In this document: piece by piece, positions 7,936 through 16,527 of the stretch | Numbering within the stretch: the first letter of the stretch is position 1 | Layout: every line of letters starts with the position of its first letter | Assembly (NCBI GenBank): GCA_963695135.1 | Contig: CAVOGA010000002.1 | Span: 124,001-188,000, forward strand | Length of the DNA stretch: 64,000 bases | Direction of reading: 5' to 3' | From: Marinihelvus sp963695135 | GTDB lineage: Bacteria > Pseudomonadota > Gammaproteobacteria > Xanthomonadales > SZUA-36 | Made by a program: the position numbers and the translations under genes | The notes under the pieces: model-generated | Seen by the model: the letters and a program-made list of their open reading frames with translations, nothing else | Told to the model about the DNA's origin: nothing | Databases searched by the model: none

Positions 7936-8005
7936 GGGGCAAGAGTAAAACCCCCTTCACTTCTCCTGCGAGCCAAGAATCTGCCCGGGTTTTTACTCTG
8001 ACCCC
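7936..8005 (+). repeat. REP-like inverted repeat in the rpmD-rplO spacer
   Basis: An imperfect inverted repeat pairs 7936-7953 with 7987-8005 (one indel and two mismatches over about 18 bp). The arms carry the sequence GGGTTTTTACTCTGACCCC at the right end. A 33-base loop lies between. From memory, TTTACTCTGACCCC-type ends occur in dispersed palindromic repeats of gammaproteobacteria; I cannot check this here. It sits inside the spc transcript between two essential genes. Confidence 0.6.
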
Positions 8006-8027
8006 GGCAATCGAGGAAAGTACGACA

Positions 8028-8459
8028 ATGAAACTGAATGATCTGCGCCCCGCCGAGGGCAGTAAAAAGGCGCGCAAGCGCGTCGGTCGTGGTATTGGTT
8101 CCGGCCTGGGTAAAACCGGTGGTCGTGGTCACAAAGGCCAGAAGTCCCGCTCCGGCGGCTTCACCAAGATCGGCTTTGAGGGCGGCCAGATGCCGCTGCA
8201 GCGCCGTTTGCCGAAACGTGGCTTCGCCTCCCGCACCGCGCGTTACAACGCGGAAGTACGCCTGTATCAACTCGCTTCCGTGAAGGAAGACGTGATTGAC
8301 CTGGCGGTTCTGAAGGCGGCCAACGTGGTCACCGCGGACACGCGCAAGGTGAAAGTTATCAACACCGGCGAAATTGATCGGGCTGTGACCCTCAAGGGTA
8401 TCGGCGTGACCAAGGGCGCTCAGGCTGCCATCGAAGCAGCAGGCGGCAAGGTCGAGTAA
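8028..8459 (+). CDS. rplO: 50S ribosomal protein L15
   Basis: A 143-residue protein beginning MKLNDLRPAEGSKKARKRVGRGIGSG, the glycine- and arginine-rich tail that penetrates 23S rRNA. The globular C-terminus ends GAQAAIEAAGGKVE. The last base of its TAA stop (8459) is the first base of the secY ATG, so the two are tightly coupled. Confidence 0.97.
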   Translation: MKLNDLRPAEGSKKARKRVGRGIGSGLGKTGGRGHKGQKSRSGGFTKIGFEGGQMPLQRRLPKRGFASRTARYNAEVRLYQLASVKEDVIDLAVLKAANVVTADTRKVKVINTGEIDRAVTLKGIGVTKGAQAAIEAAGGKVE

Positions 8460-9802
8460 TGTCCCGTTCGCCTTCACAAATGGCGGATACGCTGGGCGGC
8501 ATTGGCCGCCTGACGGAATTGCGGCAGCGTTTGCTGTTCGTTTTCGTTGCGCTGATTATTTACCGGATTGGTACGTTCATCCCGGTACCGGGCGTGAATC
8601 CACAGGCACTGATGGGCTTCATGGATTCCCAGCAGGGCACGATCATTGACGTGTTCAACCTGTTTACCGGTGGCGCTTTGGAGCGTTTCAGCCTGTTCGC
8701 ACTGGGCGTGATGCCGTATATCTCGGCGTCGATCATCATTCAGTTGATGTCCAGCACCGTGCCGCAGCTGCAGCAGCTGAAGAAGGAAGGTTCCAGCGGA
8801 CGTCAGAAAATCACGCAGTACACGCGTATTTTCACCGTGGTGCTCGCGGCATTCCAGGCAGGCGGTGTGGCAATTGCACTGCAGGGCCAGCAGGGCGTGG
8901 TTTTTGCGCCGGGCTTCGGGTTCCTGTTTACCGCCATCGTGACGCTGACGGCCGGTACGGTGTTCCTGATGTGGCTGGGTGAGCAGATCACCGAGCGCGG
9001 TGTGGGTAACGGTATTTCCCTGATTATTTTCGCCGGGATCGTGGCCGGCTTGCCGCGGGCGATTGCCGGTACGCTGGAACTGGTCAACACGGGGCAGCTG
9101 GGTATAGCAGCGGCGCTGATTATCGGTGTCTTCGTCCTGGCGGTGATCTACTTCATCGTCAAGGTTGAGCGTGGACAACGGCGCATCACCGTGAACTATG
9201 CACAGCGCCAGGGCCGGGTGGCGTACCAGAACCAACAGACCCACCTGCCGCTGAAATTGAACATGTCCGGCGTTATCCCGGCCATTTTCGCCTCGAGCAT
9301 CGTGATTTTTCCGTCAACGCTTGCGACCTGGTTCAGCACCACCGAGCAGATGTCGTTCATGACGGACATTGCCGCTTCGCTGGCGCCTGGGAACCTGCCG
9401 TACACGATTTTGTTCTCCGGGCTGATCATCTTCTTCTGCTTTTTTTACACGGCCATCGTGTTCAATTCGAAGGAGACAGCGGACAACCTTAAGAAATCCG
9501 GTGCCTTTATTCCGGGTATTCGTCCGGGTCGTCACACGGCGGATTACATCGACACGGTATTGACCCGCCTGACCATGGTCGGCTCGCTCTACCTGGTGCT
9601 GGTATGCCTGTTGCCGGATCTGCTGCAAGTGGTCTGGAACGTGCCGTTTTACTTTGGCGGTACTTCGGTGCTTATCGTGGTGGTCGTGATCATGGACTTT
9701 ATTGCCCAGGTCCAGGCACACCTCGTATCGCACAAGTACGACAGCCTGATGAAGAAGGCCAACCTGAAGTCCTATGGACGATCAGGGGTGGTCAAACGTT
9801 AA
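8459..9802 (+). CDS. secY: Protein translocase subunit SecY
   Basis: A 447-residue inner-membrane protein with ten predicted membrane segments, the channel of the Sec translocon (with SecE and SecG, driven by SecA or the ribosome). Visible family marks are RLLFVFVALIIYRIGTFIPVPG in the first segment, GVMPYISASIIIQL, and the cytoplasmic loop QRRITVNYAQRQ used in SecA and ribosome docking. Its coding frame directly follows rplO, which is the universal position. Confidence 0.97.
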   Translation: MSRSPSQMADTLGGIGRLTELRQRLLFVFVALIIYRIGTFIPVPGVNPQALMGFMDSQQGTIIDVFNLFTGGALERFSLFALGVMPYISASIIIQLMSSTVPQLQQLKKEGSSGRQKITQYTRIFTVVLAAFQAGGVAIALQGQQGVVFAPGFGFLFTAIVTLTAGTVFLMWLGEQITERGVGNGISLIIFAGIVAGLPRAIAGTLELVNTGQLGIAAALIIGVFVLAVIYFIVKVERGQRRITVNYAQRQGRVAYQNQQTHLPLKLNMSGVIPAIFASSIVIFPSTLATWFSTTEQMSFMTDIAASLAPGNLPYTILFSGLIIFFCFFYTAIVFNSKETADNLKKSGAFIPGIRPGRHTADYIDTVLTRLTMVGSLYLVLVCLLPDLLQVVWNVPFYFGGTSVLIVVVVIMDFIAQVQAHLVSHKYDSLMKKANLKSYGRSGVVKR

Positions 9803-9866
9803 CGCTTTTTCCCGGCGGATCCTGGCGGTGACGCCGGGTCTCGCTGAATGAGTAAGGAGAGCTGCC

Positions 9867-9980
9867 ATGAAAGTGCAAGCTTCAGTTAAGAAAATTTGCC
9901 GTAACTGCAAGATCGTGCGTCGTAATGGCGTGGTCTTCGTGATCTGCAGCGACAAGAAACACAAGCAACGCCAGGGCTGA
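9867..9980 (+). CDS. rpmJ: 50S ribosomal protein L36
   Basis: A very short gene of 37 codons plus stop: MKVQASVKKICRNCKIVRR and so on, ending KHKQRQG. It has the zinc-ribbon residues C11, C14, C27 and H32, so this is the zinc-binding (C+) form. A good ribosome binding site (AAGGAGA) precedes the ATG. Its place after secY and before rpsM is canonical. The 64-base gap before it holds a 7-bp inverted repeat (9811-9817 with 9832-9838). Confidence 0.95.
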   Translation: MKVQASVKKICRNCKIVRRNGVVFVICSDKKHKQRQG

Positions 9981-10031
9981 GCCCGCGTTGAAGGGATGAT
10001 TTGCCGTCTTTCATCGGCAGCAATGATTAGC

Positions 10032-10037
10032 TATAAT
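10032..10037 (+). promoter_or_regulatory. Possible -10 box before rpsM (alpha block)
   Basis: A perfect TATAAT lies 58 bases before the rpsM ATG, in the 115-base gap after rpmJ. No good -35 hexamer sits at 16-18 bases; the best is TTTCAT. In E. coli the alpha operon leader is bound by S4. This spacer could hold an equivalent internal promoter and leader, but the evidence is the -10 box alone. Confidence 0.4.
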
Positions 10038-10095
10038 GGACTGTTTGACCAATCGTAAATTGGGCGGTCCGAAACTTTAAGCAGGAGTACGTGGT

Positions 10096-10452
10096 ATGGC
10101 TCGCATCGCGGGTGTCAACTTGCCGGTCCAGAAACACACTTGGGTGGCATTGACTCACATTTACGGTATTGGCCGCACGCGCGCTTTGCATATTTGCGAA
10201 GTCGCCGGTATTGAACCCTCCACCAAGGTCCGTGACCTTACGGAGCCGGAAATCGAAAACGTGCGCAGCGCCATTGCCAAGATCAACGTCGAAGGTGACC
10301 TTCGCCGTGAGGTGGCAATGAACATCAAGCGCCTGATGGACCTCGGTTGCTACCGTGGCCTGCGGCACCGCCGTGGACTGCCCGTTCGCGGACAGCGCAC
10401 CAAGACCAATGCGCGCACCCGGAAGGGCCCGCGTCGCCCCATCAAACGTTAA
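10096..10452 (+). CDS. rpsM: 30S ribosomal protein S13
   Basis: A 118-residue head protein that forms the B1 bridges to the large subunit and contacts P-site tRNA. It begins MARIAGVNLPVQKHTWVAL, has the helix-hairpin-helix region IYGIGRTRALHICE, and ends in the conserved basic tail RGQRTKTNARTRKGPRRPIKR. First gene of the alpha block. Confidence 0.97.
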   Translation: MARIAGVNLPVQKHTWVALTHIYGIGRTRALHICEVAGIEPSTKVRDLTEPEIENVRSAIAKINVEGDLRREVAMNIKRLMDLGCYRGLRHRRGLPVRGQRTKTNARTRKGPRRPIKR

Positions 10453-10466
10453 GGACGGTATGAATC

Positions 10467-10857
10467 ATGGCCAAGCCAAGCCCTAAAGCTAAGAAAAAGG
10501 TGAAGCGCACTGTAGTGGACGGTATCGCCCACATTCATGCGTCCTTCAACAACACCATCATCACCCTCAGTGATCGCCAGGGCAATGTATTGTCCTGGGC
10601 CACTTCCGGCGGCGCCGGCTTTCGTGGGTCCCGCAAGAGCACGCCGTTTGCCGCCCAGGTGGCAGCAGATACGGCGGGTCGCACGGCACAGGAATACGGC
10701 CTGAAGAACCTGGAAGTCCGGGTCAAAGGTCCGGGTCCGGGTCGCGAGTCTTCCGTGCGCGCCCTGCATTCACTGGGATACAAGATCACCAACATCGTGG
10801 ACGTGACGCCCATTCCGCATAACGGATGCCGTCCGCCTAAAAAGCGCCGCGTCGTAG
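10467..10857 (+). CDS. rpsK: 30S ribosomal protein S11 (frame break at the last codon)
   Basis: S11 lines the mRNA exit channel with S7. Residues 1-129 read normally and end in the family terminus NGCRPPKKRRV. The stop TAG (10855-10857) follows one base too late: an extra G at 10854 puts it out of frame. Uncorrected, the frame would run on into rpsD to 11150, encoding an unrelated tail. Removing one base gives exactly 129 residues, the family length. I read this as a single-base insertion error. Confidence 0.9.
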
Positions 10858-10867
10858 GAGCAATACA

Positions 10868-11502
10868 ATGGCACGATATATTGGACCAACCTGTAAACTG
10901 GCCCGTCGCGAAGGCACGGACCTGGGTCTCAAGAGCCCGGCCCGAGGCCTGGAATCTAAATGCAAACTGGGCCAGGTGCCCGGTCAGCACGGTGCCGGCG
11001 GCGGACGCCGTCAGCGTCTTTCTGACTACGCGCTGCAGTTGCGTGAAAAGCAGAAAGTGCGTCGTATGTACGGTGTGCTCGAGAAGCAGTTCCGCAACTA
11101 CTACAAGAAGGCTGCCGGCCAGAAAGGCTCAACCGGTGAAAACCTGCTGAACCTGCTCGAAGGCCGCCTGGACAACGTGGTCTACCGCATGGGCTTTGCC
11201 GTAACGCGCGCCCAGGCCCGCCAGCTGGTGTCCCACAAGGTCAATCATGGTCAATGGCGGCAAGGTCAATATTCCGTCATACCAGGTGCAGGTCGGCGAC
11301 AAGATTTCCCTGACGCCACAAGGCCAAGGAACAGCTTCGTGTCAAAGAAGCCGTCAGCCTCAGCAACGAGCTGGAACTGGTCGCGACCTGGGTGGACGTG
11401 AACGGTGAGAAGGGTGAGGGCGAGTTCAAACGCCGCCCGGACCGTGACGAGCTGCCGGCCGAGATCAACGAACAGCTGATCGTCGAGCTCTACTCCAAGT
11501 AA
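10868..11502 (+). CDS. rpsD: 30S ribosomal protein S4 (two frame breaks)
   Basis: S4 nucleates 30S assembly and, in enterics, represses the alpha operon. The N-terminal part to QLVSHK reads in one frame. After an extra base near 11244 it continues in a second frame (MVNGGKVNIPSYQVQVGDKIS). After another near 11315 it continues in a third (HKAKEQLRVKEAVSLSNELE ... NEQLIVELYSK). Removing both bases gives about 210 residues (E. coli 206). S4 is essential, so sequence error is far more likely than a real break. Confidence 0.88.
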
Positions 11503-11510
11503 TAGCTGAC

Positions 11511-11533
11511 CTCCCGGCCTGCATGGCCGGGAG
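11511..11533 (+). repeat. Perfect hairpin between rpsD and rpoA
   Basis: CTCCCGGCC (11511-11519) pairs perfectly with GGCCGGGAG (11525-11533) around a 5-base loop. No T-run follows, so it is not a standard intrinsic terminator. It would form in the alpha mRNA 32 bases before the rpoA start and could act as an attenuator, a processing site or a 3' stabiliser. Confidence 0.5.
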
Positions 11534-11565
11534 ATCACTCAGAAAACCTGCGAGGTACTCATCCC

Positions 11566-12552
11566 ATGATGGATGCGATTGAAAAAATGCTTAAGCCCAA
11601 AGCGGTGGGCGTGGAACAAATCAACCCCAACCGCGCACGCATCGCGCTCGAGCCGCTCGAGCGCGGTTTCGGCCACACGCTGGGCAATGCCCTGCGTCGG
11701 GTGCTGCTGTCCTCAATCCCCGGTTGCGCGATTGTGGAAGCGGAAATTGACGGCGTGCTGCACGAGTACACCGCCGTGGAAGGCCTGCAGGAAGACATCA
11801 TCGAGGTGCTGCTGAACCTGAAGGGCGTGGCGCTGAACATGCACGGCAAGGAAGAAGCCATCCTGACGCTGAGCAAGAAAGGCACCGGGCCGGTTACCGC
11901 TGGCGATATCACGGTGGACCACGATATCGAAGTGGTTAACCCGGATCACCTGATCTGCAATCTGACCAAAGACGGCAGCATCAACATGCAGCTGAAAGTC
12001 ACCCGCGGTGTGGGTTACCAGCCGGCCAACCAGATCACCATCGGTGACCAGGAAAGCCGTCCGATTGGCCGCCTGCAGCTGGACGCATCCTTCTGCCCGG
12101 TGCGCCGCGTGTCCTACAGCGTTGAGGCGGCTCGTGTTGAGCAGCGCACCAACCTGGACAAGCTGGTACTGGACATCGAAACCAACGGCACCATGGATTG
12201 CGAGGCGGCAGTGAAGCTCGCGGCCAATATCCTGGCTGACCAGCTTTCCGTGTTCGTTGATTTCACCGCGCGCAAGGAGTCGGTCAAGGAAGAGAAGTCC
12301 CAGGACATCGATCCGATCCTGCTGCGTCCGATCGACGATCTCGAACTGACGGTCCGCTCCGCCAACTGCCTGAAGGCGGAAAGCATTCTGTACATCGGCG
12401 ACCTGGTGCAGCGCACCGAGGTCGAACTGCTCAAGACGCCGAACCTCGGCAAGAAGTCCCTGACCGAGATCAAGGACGTTCTGGCCCAACACGAGCTGTC
12501 CCTGGGCATGAAACTGGAAAACTGGCCGCCGGCCGCTCTGGCAACTGCCTGA
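11566..12552 (+). CDS. rpoA: RNA polymerase alpha subunit
   Basis: A 328-residue alpha subunit. The N-terminal domain (residues 1 to about 235) dimerises and assembles beta and beta' (ERGFGHTLGNALRRVLLSSIPGCA). A linker leads to the C-terminal domain (about 250-320; VRSANCLKAESILYIGDLVQRTE, TPNLGKKSLTEIKDVL), which contacts UP elements and activators. Two successive ATG codons open the frame; either may be used. It is co-transcribed with rpsD and rplQ. Confidence 0.97.
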   Translation: MMDAIEKMLKPKAVGVEQINPNRARIALEPLERGFGHTLGNALRRVLLSSIPGCAIVEAEIDGVLHEYTAVEGLQEDIIEVLLNLKGVALNMHGKEEAILTLSKKGTGPVTAGDITVDHDIEVVNPDHLICNLTKDGSINMQLKVTRGVGYQPANQITIGDQESRPIGRLQLDASFCPVRRVSYSVEAARVEQRTNLDKLVLDIETNGTMDCEAAVKLAANILADQLSVFVDFTARKESVKEEKSQDIDPILLRPIDDLELTVRSANCLKAESILYIGDLVQRTEVELLKTPNLGKKSLTEIKDVLAQHELSLGMKLENWPPAALATA

Positions 12553-12593
12553 GCATCGCCCCGGTAGCCGGCAAGAGACACTAGGAAAAGATC

Positions 12594-12980
12594 ATGCGTC
12601 ACCAAAAATCAGGACGTAAGTTGAACCGGAACTCATCGCATCGCAAGGCGATGTTCCGCAACATGTCCAACAGCCTTATCAAGCACGAGCTCATCAAGAC
12701 CACTTTGCCGAAAGCAAAGGAACTGCGTCGTGTGGCCGAACCCCTGATCACCCTGGCCAAGGAAGACAGCGTGGCGCATCGCCGTACCGCCTTCGACCGC
12801 CTGCGTGACAAGGAAACGGTTGGCAAGCTCTTCGAAGAGCTCGGCCCGCGTTACCAGGACCGCCCGGGTGGTTACCTGCGCATCCTCAAGTGCGGCTACC
12901 GCGCTGGTGATAATGCCACGATGGCATACGTGGAGCTCGTGGATCGTCCGCGCGCGGACGATGAAGCTGCCGAAGCCTGA
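12594..12980 (+). CDS. rplQ: 50S ribosomal protein L17
   Basis: A 128-residue protein starting MRHQKSGRKLNRNSSHRKAMFRNM, with LPKAKELRRVAEPLITLAK and ending in an acidic tail. It is the last gene of the ribosomal superoperon; a strong terminator follows 18 bases after the stop. Confidence 0.97.
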   Translation: MRHQKSGRKLNRNSSHRKAMFRNMSNSLIKHELIKTTLPKAKELRRVAEPLITLAKEDSVAHRRTAFDRLRDKETVGKLFEELGPRYQDRPGGYLRILKCGYRAGDNATMAYVELVDRPRADDEAAEA

Positions 12981-12997
12981 GTCGACTGACAAGAAGC

Positions 12998-13028
12998 AAA
13001 AAAACCCGGCTGATGCCGGGTTTTTTTT
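12998..13028. terminator. Bidirectional intrinsic terminator after rplQ
   Basis: CCCGGC (13005-13010) pairs with GCCGGG (13015-13020) around TGAT, extended by a 7-A run pairing with an 8-T run (13021-13028). It works on both strands and separates rplQ (plus) from the convergent DUF2490 gene (minus). Confidence 0.92.
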
Positions 13029-13060
13029 GCCCCGGCTATTTGCTGCCGGGAAGATGCTGC

Positions 13061-13765
13061 TCAGAAACGATATTGCAGCAGCAGGGTGTGGCTCATCAGA
13101 TCACGATCGCCCAGAGGGTTGCCCCACTGATTCATATAGCCCAGCTCCAGATGTCCGGTGCCAGGCAGCGGCAGACTGGCTCCGAAAAAAGCCCGATTCT
13201 GGTTCCATCCCTCGTCGACCCATGCCAGGGTCCGCAAGTCATAAAAGGACTCGAACGAGGCGATCCAGTTTGCCCCCGCCCGTGACTTCATGGGCCACTC
13301 GACGCCCGCCCGCAGCCGCAGCCGCAAGCTTGTGCCATCGAGATTCTCGACCCGGCGTTCCTCGAGTATCCCGCGAAATTTCAAGGTGGTAATTCCGGGC
13401 CCGTCACCTGCCCAATTGACAACCTGCTGCAGCCGGTTTTGCCGTATGGATCCTGCTTCCCGTGCTTGCGTGTACTGGTAATCATAGCGAAGCCACACGG
13501 AAAAGCCGCGTGGGAGCCGGTAACCGATACCCGTTCTTCCCGTAGCCTGGCGGGTGCCTTCCAGGGCGTTGAACAGCCGGTAATCTGCCTGGACCATGTA
13601 CCGCCAGGAGGACGCACCGGAATGTCCCAGCCGCCCGTTTTTCAGGACGCTGAGCCACAGGGCATAATCGTCCTCGACCGCGCAGGCGCGCTCCGCCGGC
13701 ATGAGTAACGCGGCCGTCAGGATCAGTATCGTTGGCAGATAAAACTGTCTGGTGACTTTTTGCAT
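13061..13765 (-). CDS. DUF2490-type outer membrane beta-barrel protein
   Basis: A 234-residue protein with a clear signal peptide (hydrophobic YLPTILILTAALLM, likely cleaved after ERACA). The rest is rich in alternating aromatic and polar residues (RYMVQADYRLFNAL, LRYDYQYTQ, LELGYMNQWG) and ends LLLQYRF, with the terminal phenylalanine typical of outer-membrane barrels. This fits PF10677 (DUF2490), whose function is unknown. It stands alone, convergent with rplQ, and diverges from nothing obvious. Assignment is by pattern and memory of the family. Confidence 0.7.
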   Translation of the reverse strand: MQKVTRQFYLPTILILTAALLMPAERACAVEDDYALWLSVLKNGRLGHSGASSWRYMVQADYRLFNALEGTRQATGRTGIGYRLPRGFSVWLRYDYQYTQAREAGSIRQNRLQQVVNWAGDGPGITTLKFRGILEERRVENLDGTSLRLRLRAGVEWPMKSRAGANWIASFESFYDLRTLAWVDEGWNQNRAFFGASLPLPGTGHLELGYMNQWGNPLGDRDLMSHTLLLQYRF

Positions 13766-13855
13766 TCTTGTTGTGCAGGCCGGCGGGCAAAGAGAACGGC
13801 ATCGGCCGCCTCGCCGTTTCAGGGCGCCGGAAAAGCCAGCGAACCCTCCTGGGAG

Positions 13856-14368
13856 CTACCAGCCGCCGGTGCCGGCCTGACCCTTCCACGGGCCTTTGAT
13901 GTTATCAGTCACCCAGCCTCCGTAAAACCCGCCTTCCTGGGCCCGGACCCGCTCATTGTTGAGCAGGCAGGCCACGCGGCCGGGGTAGAAGGAAATCCAG
14001 CCGGCAATGGCCTTGAAGGCGTTGGTTGGGGCGGGGTAGCTCCAGCCGATGGCCACGCCGTCCCGGCTGTCCGCAAGGGCCCAGTACTGGGCCTGGCCTT
14101 TCCACTCGCAGAAGCTTCGGCCTGCTACCGGGCGGAGCAAATCGAAATTAACGTCTTCCGGGGGCAGATAAACGGTCGGTGGACTGGCGGTCTCCAGAAC
14201 CCGGAGCGCGTTCTGTGTACCGGCGAGCAAGCGTTCACCTGCTGAGACCTTCACCGCTTGCGGCGCCGGGTCGATTGCCGGGGGGCGCGGGTAGTCCCAG
14301 ACCGACTCCTGGCCCGGCCCGGGCTCCTCGGCAAAGTCCGGGCGCTGCTGTCCGCGGTAGGTCCACAT
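13856..14368 (-). CDS. DUF427 domain protein, coupled to feoB
   Basis: A 170-residue protein starting MWTYRGQQRPDFAEEPG at the ATG that overlaps the feoB stop (ATGA). The core (VYLPPEDVNFDLLRPVAGRSFCEWKGQAQYWAL, then WSYPAPTNAFKAIAGWISFYPGRVAC) is the DUF427 / NTP-associated fold, biochemically uncharacterised. The tail ends FYGGWVTDNIKGPWKG. The overlap argues that it is translated with feoB. Whether it has a role in iron handling is only suggested by position. Confidence 0.8.
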   Translation of the reverse strand: MWTYRGQQRPDFAEEPGPGQESVWDYPRPPAIDPAPQAVKVSAGERLLAGTQNALRVLETASPPTVYLPPEDVNFDLLRPVAGRSFCEWKGQAQYWALADSRDGVAIGWSYPAPTNAFKAIAGWISFYPGRVACLLNNERVRAQEGGFYGGWVTDNIKGPWKGQAGTGGW

Positions 14369-16527
14369 CAGAGCCGGCTCCCGACCTGGTAAACGATCAG
14401 GGCGCCGAGGTAGGCAACGGAGGTCATATAGGTCCAGGCGAAAATCGGCCAGCGCCAGGAGTTGGTCTCGCGGCGGATGACCGCCACCGTGGCGGCGCAC
14501 TGCAGGCACCAGGCATAGAAGACCATCAGGCCCAGCACCATGGGCAGGGTGAAGATCAGGCCTCCATCCGGCCAGGTGGCGGAACGCAGGCGCTTGGCCA
14601 GGGTTTCCTCATCCGCTTCTGCGCCCACCGCGTAAAGCGTGCCCATCACGGCCACCACCACTTCGCGGGCCGGGAAGCCGGCGATGACTGCAGAGGAGAC
14701 CTTCCAGTCCCAGCCCAGGGGACGGAACAGCGGCTCGATCTGCTTACCCATCCGGCCCAGGGCGGATTGTTCCAGTTGGGCCGCCGCAAACTGATTTTCG
14801 ACCGTCAGCGTGCTCGCCGGACTGGGCGTGAAATCAGCGGCGTCCATGCGCGGAAAATAGGCCAGGGCCCAGACAATGACCGCCACCGCAAAAATGACCG
14901 TGCCGGCACGTTTCAGAAAGACCCGCGCCCTGTCCCACAACTTGATCAGGACGGTCTGCAGGTTGGGTCGCCGGAACTCCGGCAAGGCCAGGGCGAAATG
15001 CGGTTTCGGTCCGCGCAACGCGGTGCGCTTCATGAGCAACGCGGTCAGGAGTCCGCCGATAATGCCGAGCAGGTACAGCCCGAACAGCACCAGCCCCTGG
15101 AGGTTAAACCAGCCCACGGCGGTTGACGGGACGAACGCGGCGATCAGCAGCGCATAGATCGGCAGCCGCGCGGAGCAGGTCATGAAGGGCGCGGCGAGAA
15201 TGGTGGCGATCCGGTCGCGCCGGTTAGGAATCACGCGCGTGGCCATGATCGACGGCACGGCGCAGGCAAAGCTCGACAGCATCGGGATAACGGACTGTCC
15301 CGAGAGCCCCACCTTGCGCATGCCCCGGTCCATGAGAAACGCGGCCCGTGCAAGGTAACCGCTGTCCTCGAGCACAATGATGAACAGGAACAGGATCAGG
15401 ATCTGGGGCAGGAAAATAATCACGCTGCCGACGCCGGCAATCACGCCGTCGGCGAGAAAGCTCCCGACAATTCCGTCACCCATAACGGACCGGACTGCCT
15501 CACCCAGCGCCGTGGTTGACCCGTCGATCATGTCCATGAGTGGCGTCGCCCAGGAAAACACCGCCTGGAACACCAGTACCAGGGTCAGGAAAAACAGCAT
15601 CGTCGCGGGCCAGGGCTGGTTGATGAAGCGCAGCACGCGGGCGCCCCAGCGCTGCACCACCGGCGCCTGCGCCTGCACCTGCTCAACCGTCTCCCGGGCC
15701 CAGCGATAACGGTGCCGGGCTTCCTGGGCTTCCGGGACGTCATCCTGGAACAGTCGTTGGCGCAGGTCCCGGAGCGTGCCGCGGTCGACGTACCGGGCAA
15801 GCCGTTCTGATTCGGCCCCGCCGTCATGCAGCAGCCCCTGGATCACATCCATGGGGGCCAGCTGCCCTTTCGACGCCCCGGCGAGTTGCCGGGCCGCATC
15901 GCTCAGTTCGGGCCATGAGCGGGGTGGCGCCGCTGGCGACTGTTCCGGAAGTCTCGCCAGTTGCTCCTGCAACTCGCTGATCCCCTGGCCAAGGGTCGTG
16001 GCAACCGGACACACGGGAACCCCATCCAGCAGTTCGCTCAGCGACTGCGTATCGATGGTGGTGCCCTGGGCCAGGGCCGCATCCGTCATGGTCAGGGCAA
16101 CCAGGGTAGGGCGCTGCAATTCCAGCACCTGCTGCAGCAGGTACAGGCCCTGGTAGAGGTGCGTCGCAGCGATGACCACCAGCAGTCCGTCCGGCGCGGC
16201 CTGGCCTTCCAGGCGGCCGAGAATCGCCTCGACGGCGATACGCTCATCCAGGGAGTGGCCGCCGAGGGAGTAGATTCCCGGCAGATCCTCCAGGGCCATG
16301 GCGGAATCCCCGAGCTGCATCACGCCCGAGTGGCGCTCGACGGTGACGCCGGGAAAGTTGCCGGTGGTCTGGCGCAGACCGGTCAGGCGGTTGAACAAGG
16401 TGCTTTTGCCGGCGTTCGGAATGCCGATGACCGCCACGCGGGAGCGCGCCTTGCGCCTGAAGCCGACCTGGTCCAGGAGCACCCCTGTGGATTTTGGAGC
16501 CGTTTCAGCCGCGCGTTGTTCAGCCAC
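14368..16527 (-). CDS. feoB: Ferrous iron transporter FeoB
   Basis: Inner-membrane Fe(II) importer of about 719 residues. The N-terminal G domain has G1 (GIPNAGKST), G3 (DLPG) and a G5-like VATTLGQG. The usual G4 NxxD reads TMTD here, so the guanine-contacting asparagine is replaced. The two Gate domains follow, with CAVPSIMATRVIPNRRDR and PIYALLIAAF, and a last membrane segment. I start it at GTG 16527, which overlaps the feoA stop and has GGGAG upstream; the longer open frame upstream lies inside feoA. Confidence 0.93.
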   Translation of the reverse strand: MAEQRAAETAPKSTGVLLDQVGFRRKARSRVAVIGIPNAGKSTLFNRLTGLRQTTGNFPGVTVERHSGVMQLGDSAMALEDLPGIYSLGGHSLDERIAVEAILGRLEGQAAPDGLLVVIAATHLYQGLYLLQQVLELQRPTLVALTMTDAALAQGTTIDTQSLSELLDGVPVCPVATTLGQGISELQEQLARLPEQSPAAPPRSWPELSDAARQLAGASKGQLAPMDVIQGLLHDGGAESERLARYVDRGTLRDLRQRLFQDDVPEAQEARHRYRWARETVEQVQAQAPVVQRWGARVLRFINQPWPATMLFFLTLVLVFQAVFSWATPLMDMIDGSTTALGEAVRSVMGDGIVGSFLADGVIAGVGSVIIFLPQILILFLFIIVLEDSGYLARAAFLMDRGMRKVGLSGQSVIPMLSSFACAVPSIMATRVIPNRRDRIATILAAPFMTCSARLPIYALLIAAFVPSTAVGWFNLQGLVLFGLYLLGIIGGLLTALLMKRTALRGPKPHFALALPEFRRPNLQTVLIKLWDRARVFLKRAGTVIFAVAVIVWALAYFPRMDAADFTPSPASTLTVENQFAAAQLEQSALGRMGKQIEPLFRPLGWDWKVSSAVIAGFPAREVVVAVMGTLYAVGAEADEETLAKRLRSATWPDGGLIFTLPMVLGLMVFYAWCLQCAATVAVIRRETNSWRWPIFAWTYMTSVAYLGALIVYQVGSRL

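Noticed and set aside
10467..11150. A 227-residue open frame that would fuse S11 to a novel 98-residue tail
   Set aside because: The tail is rpsD read in the wrong frame. S11 ends normally at RRV and a TAG sits one base out of frame, so a one-base insertion explains it.
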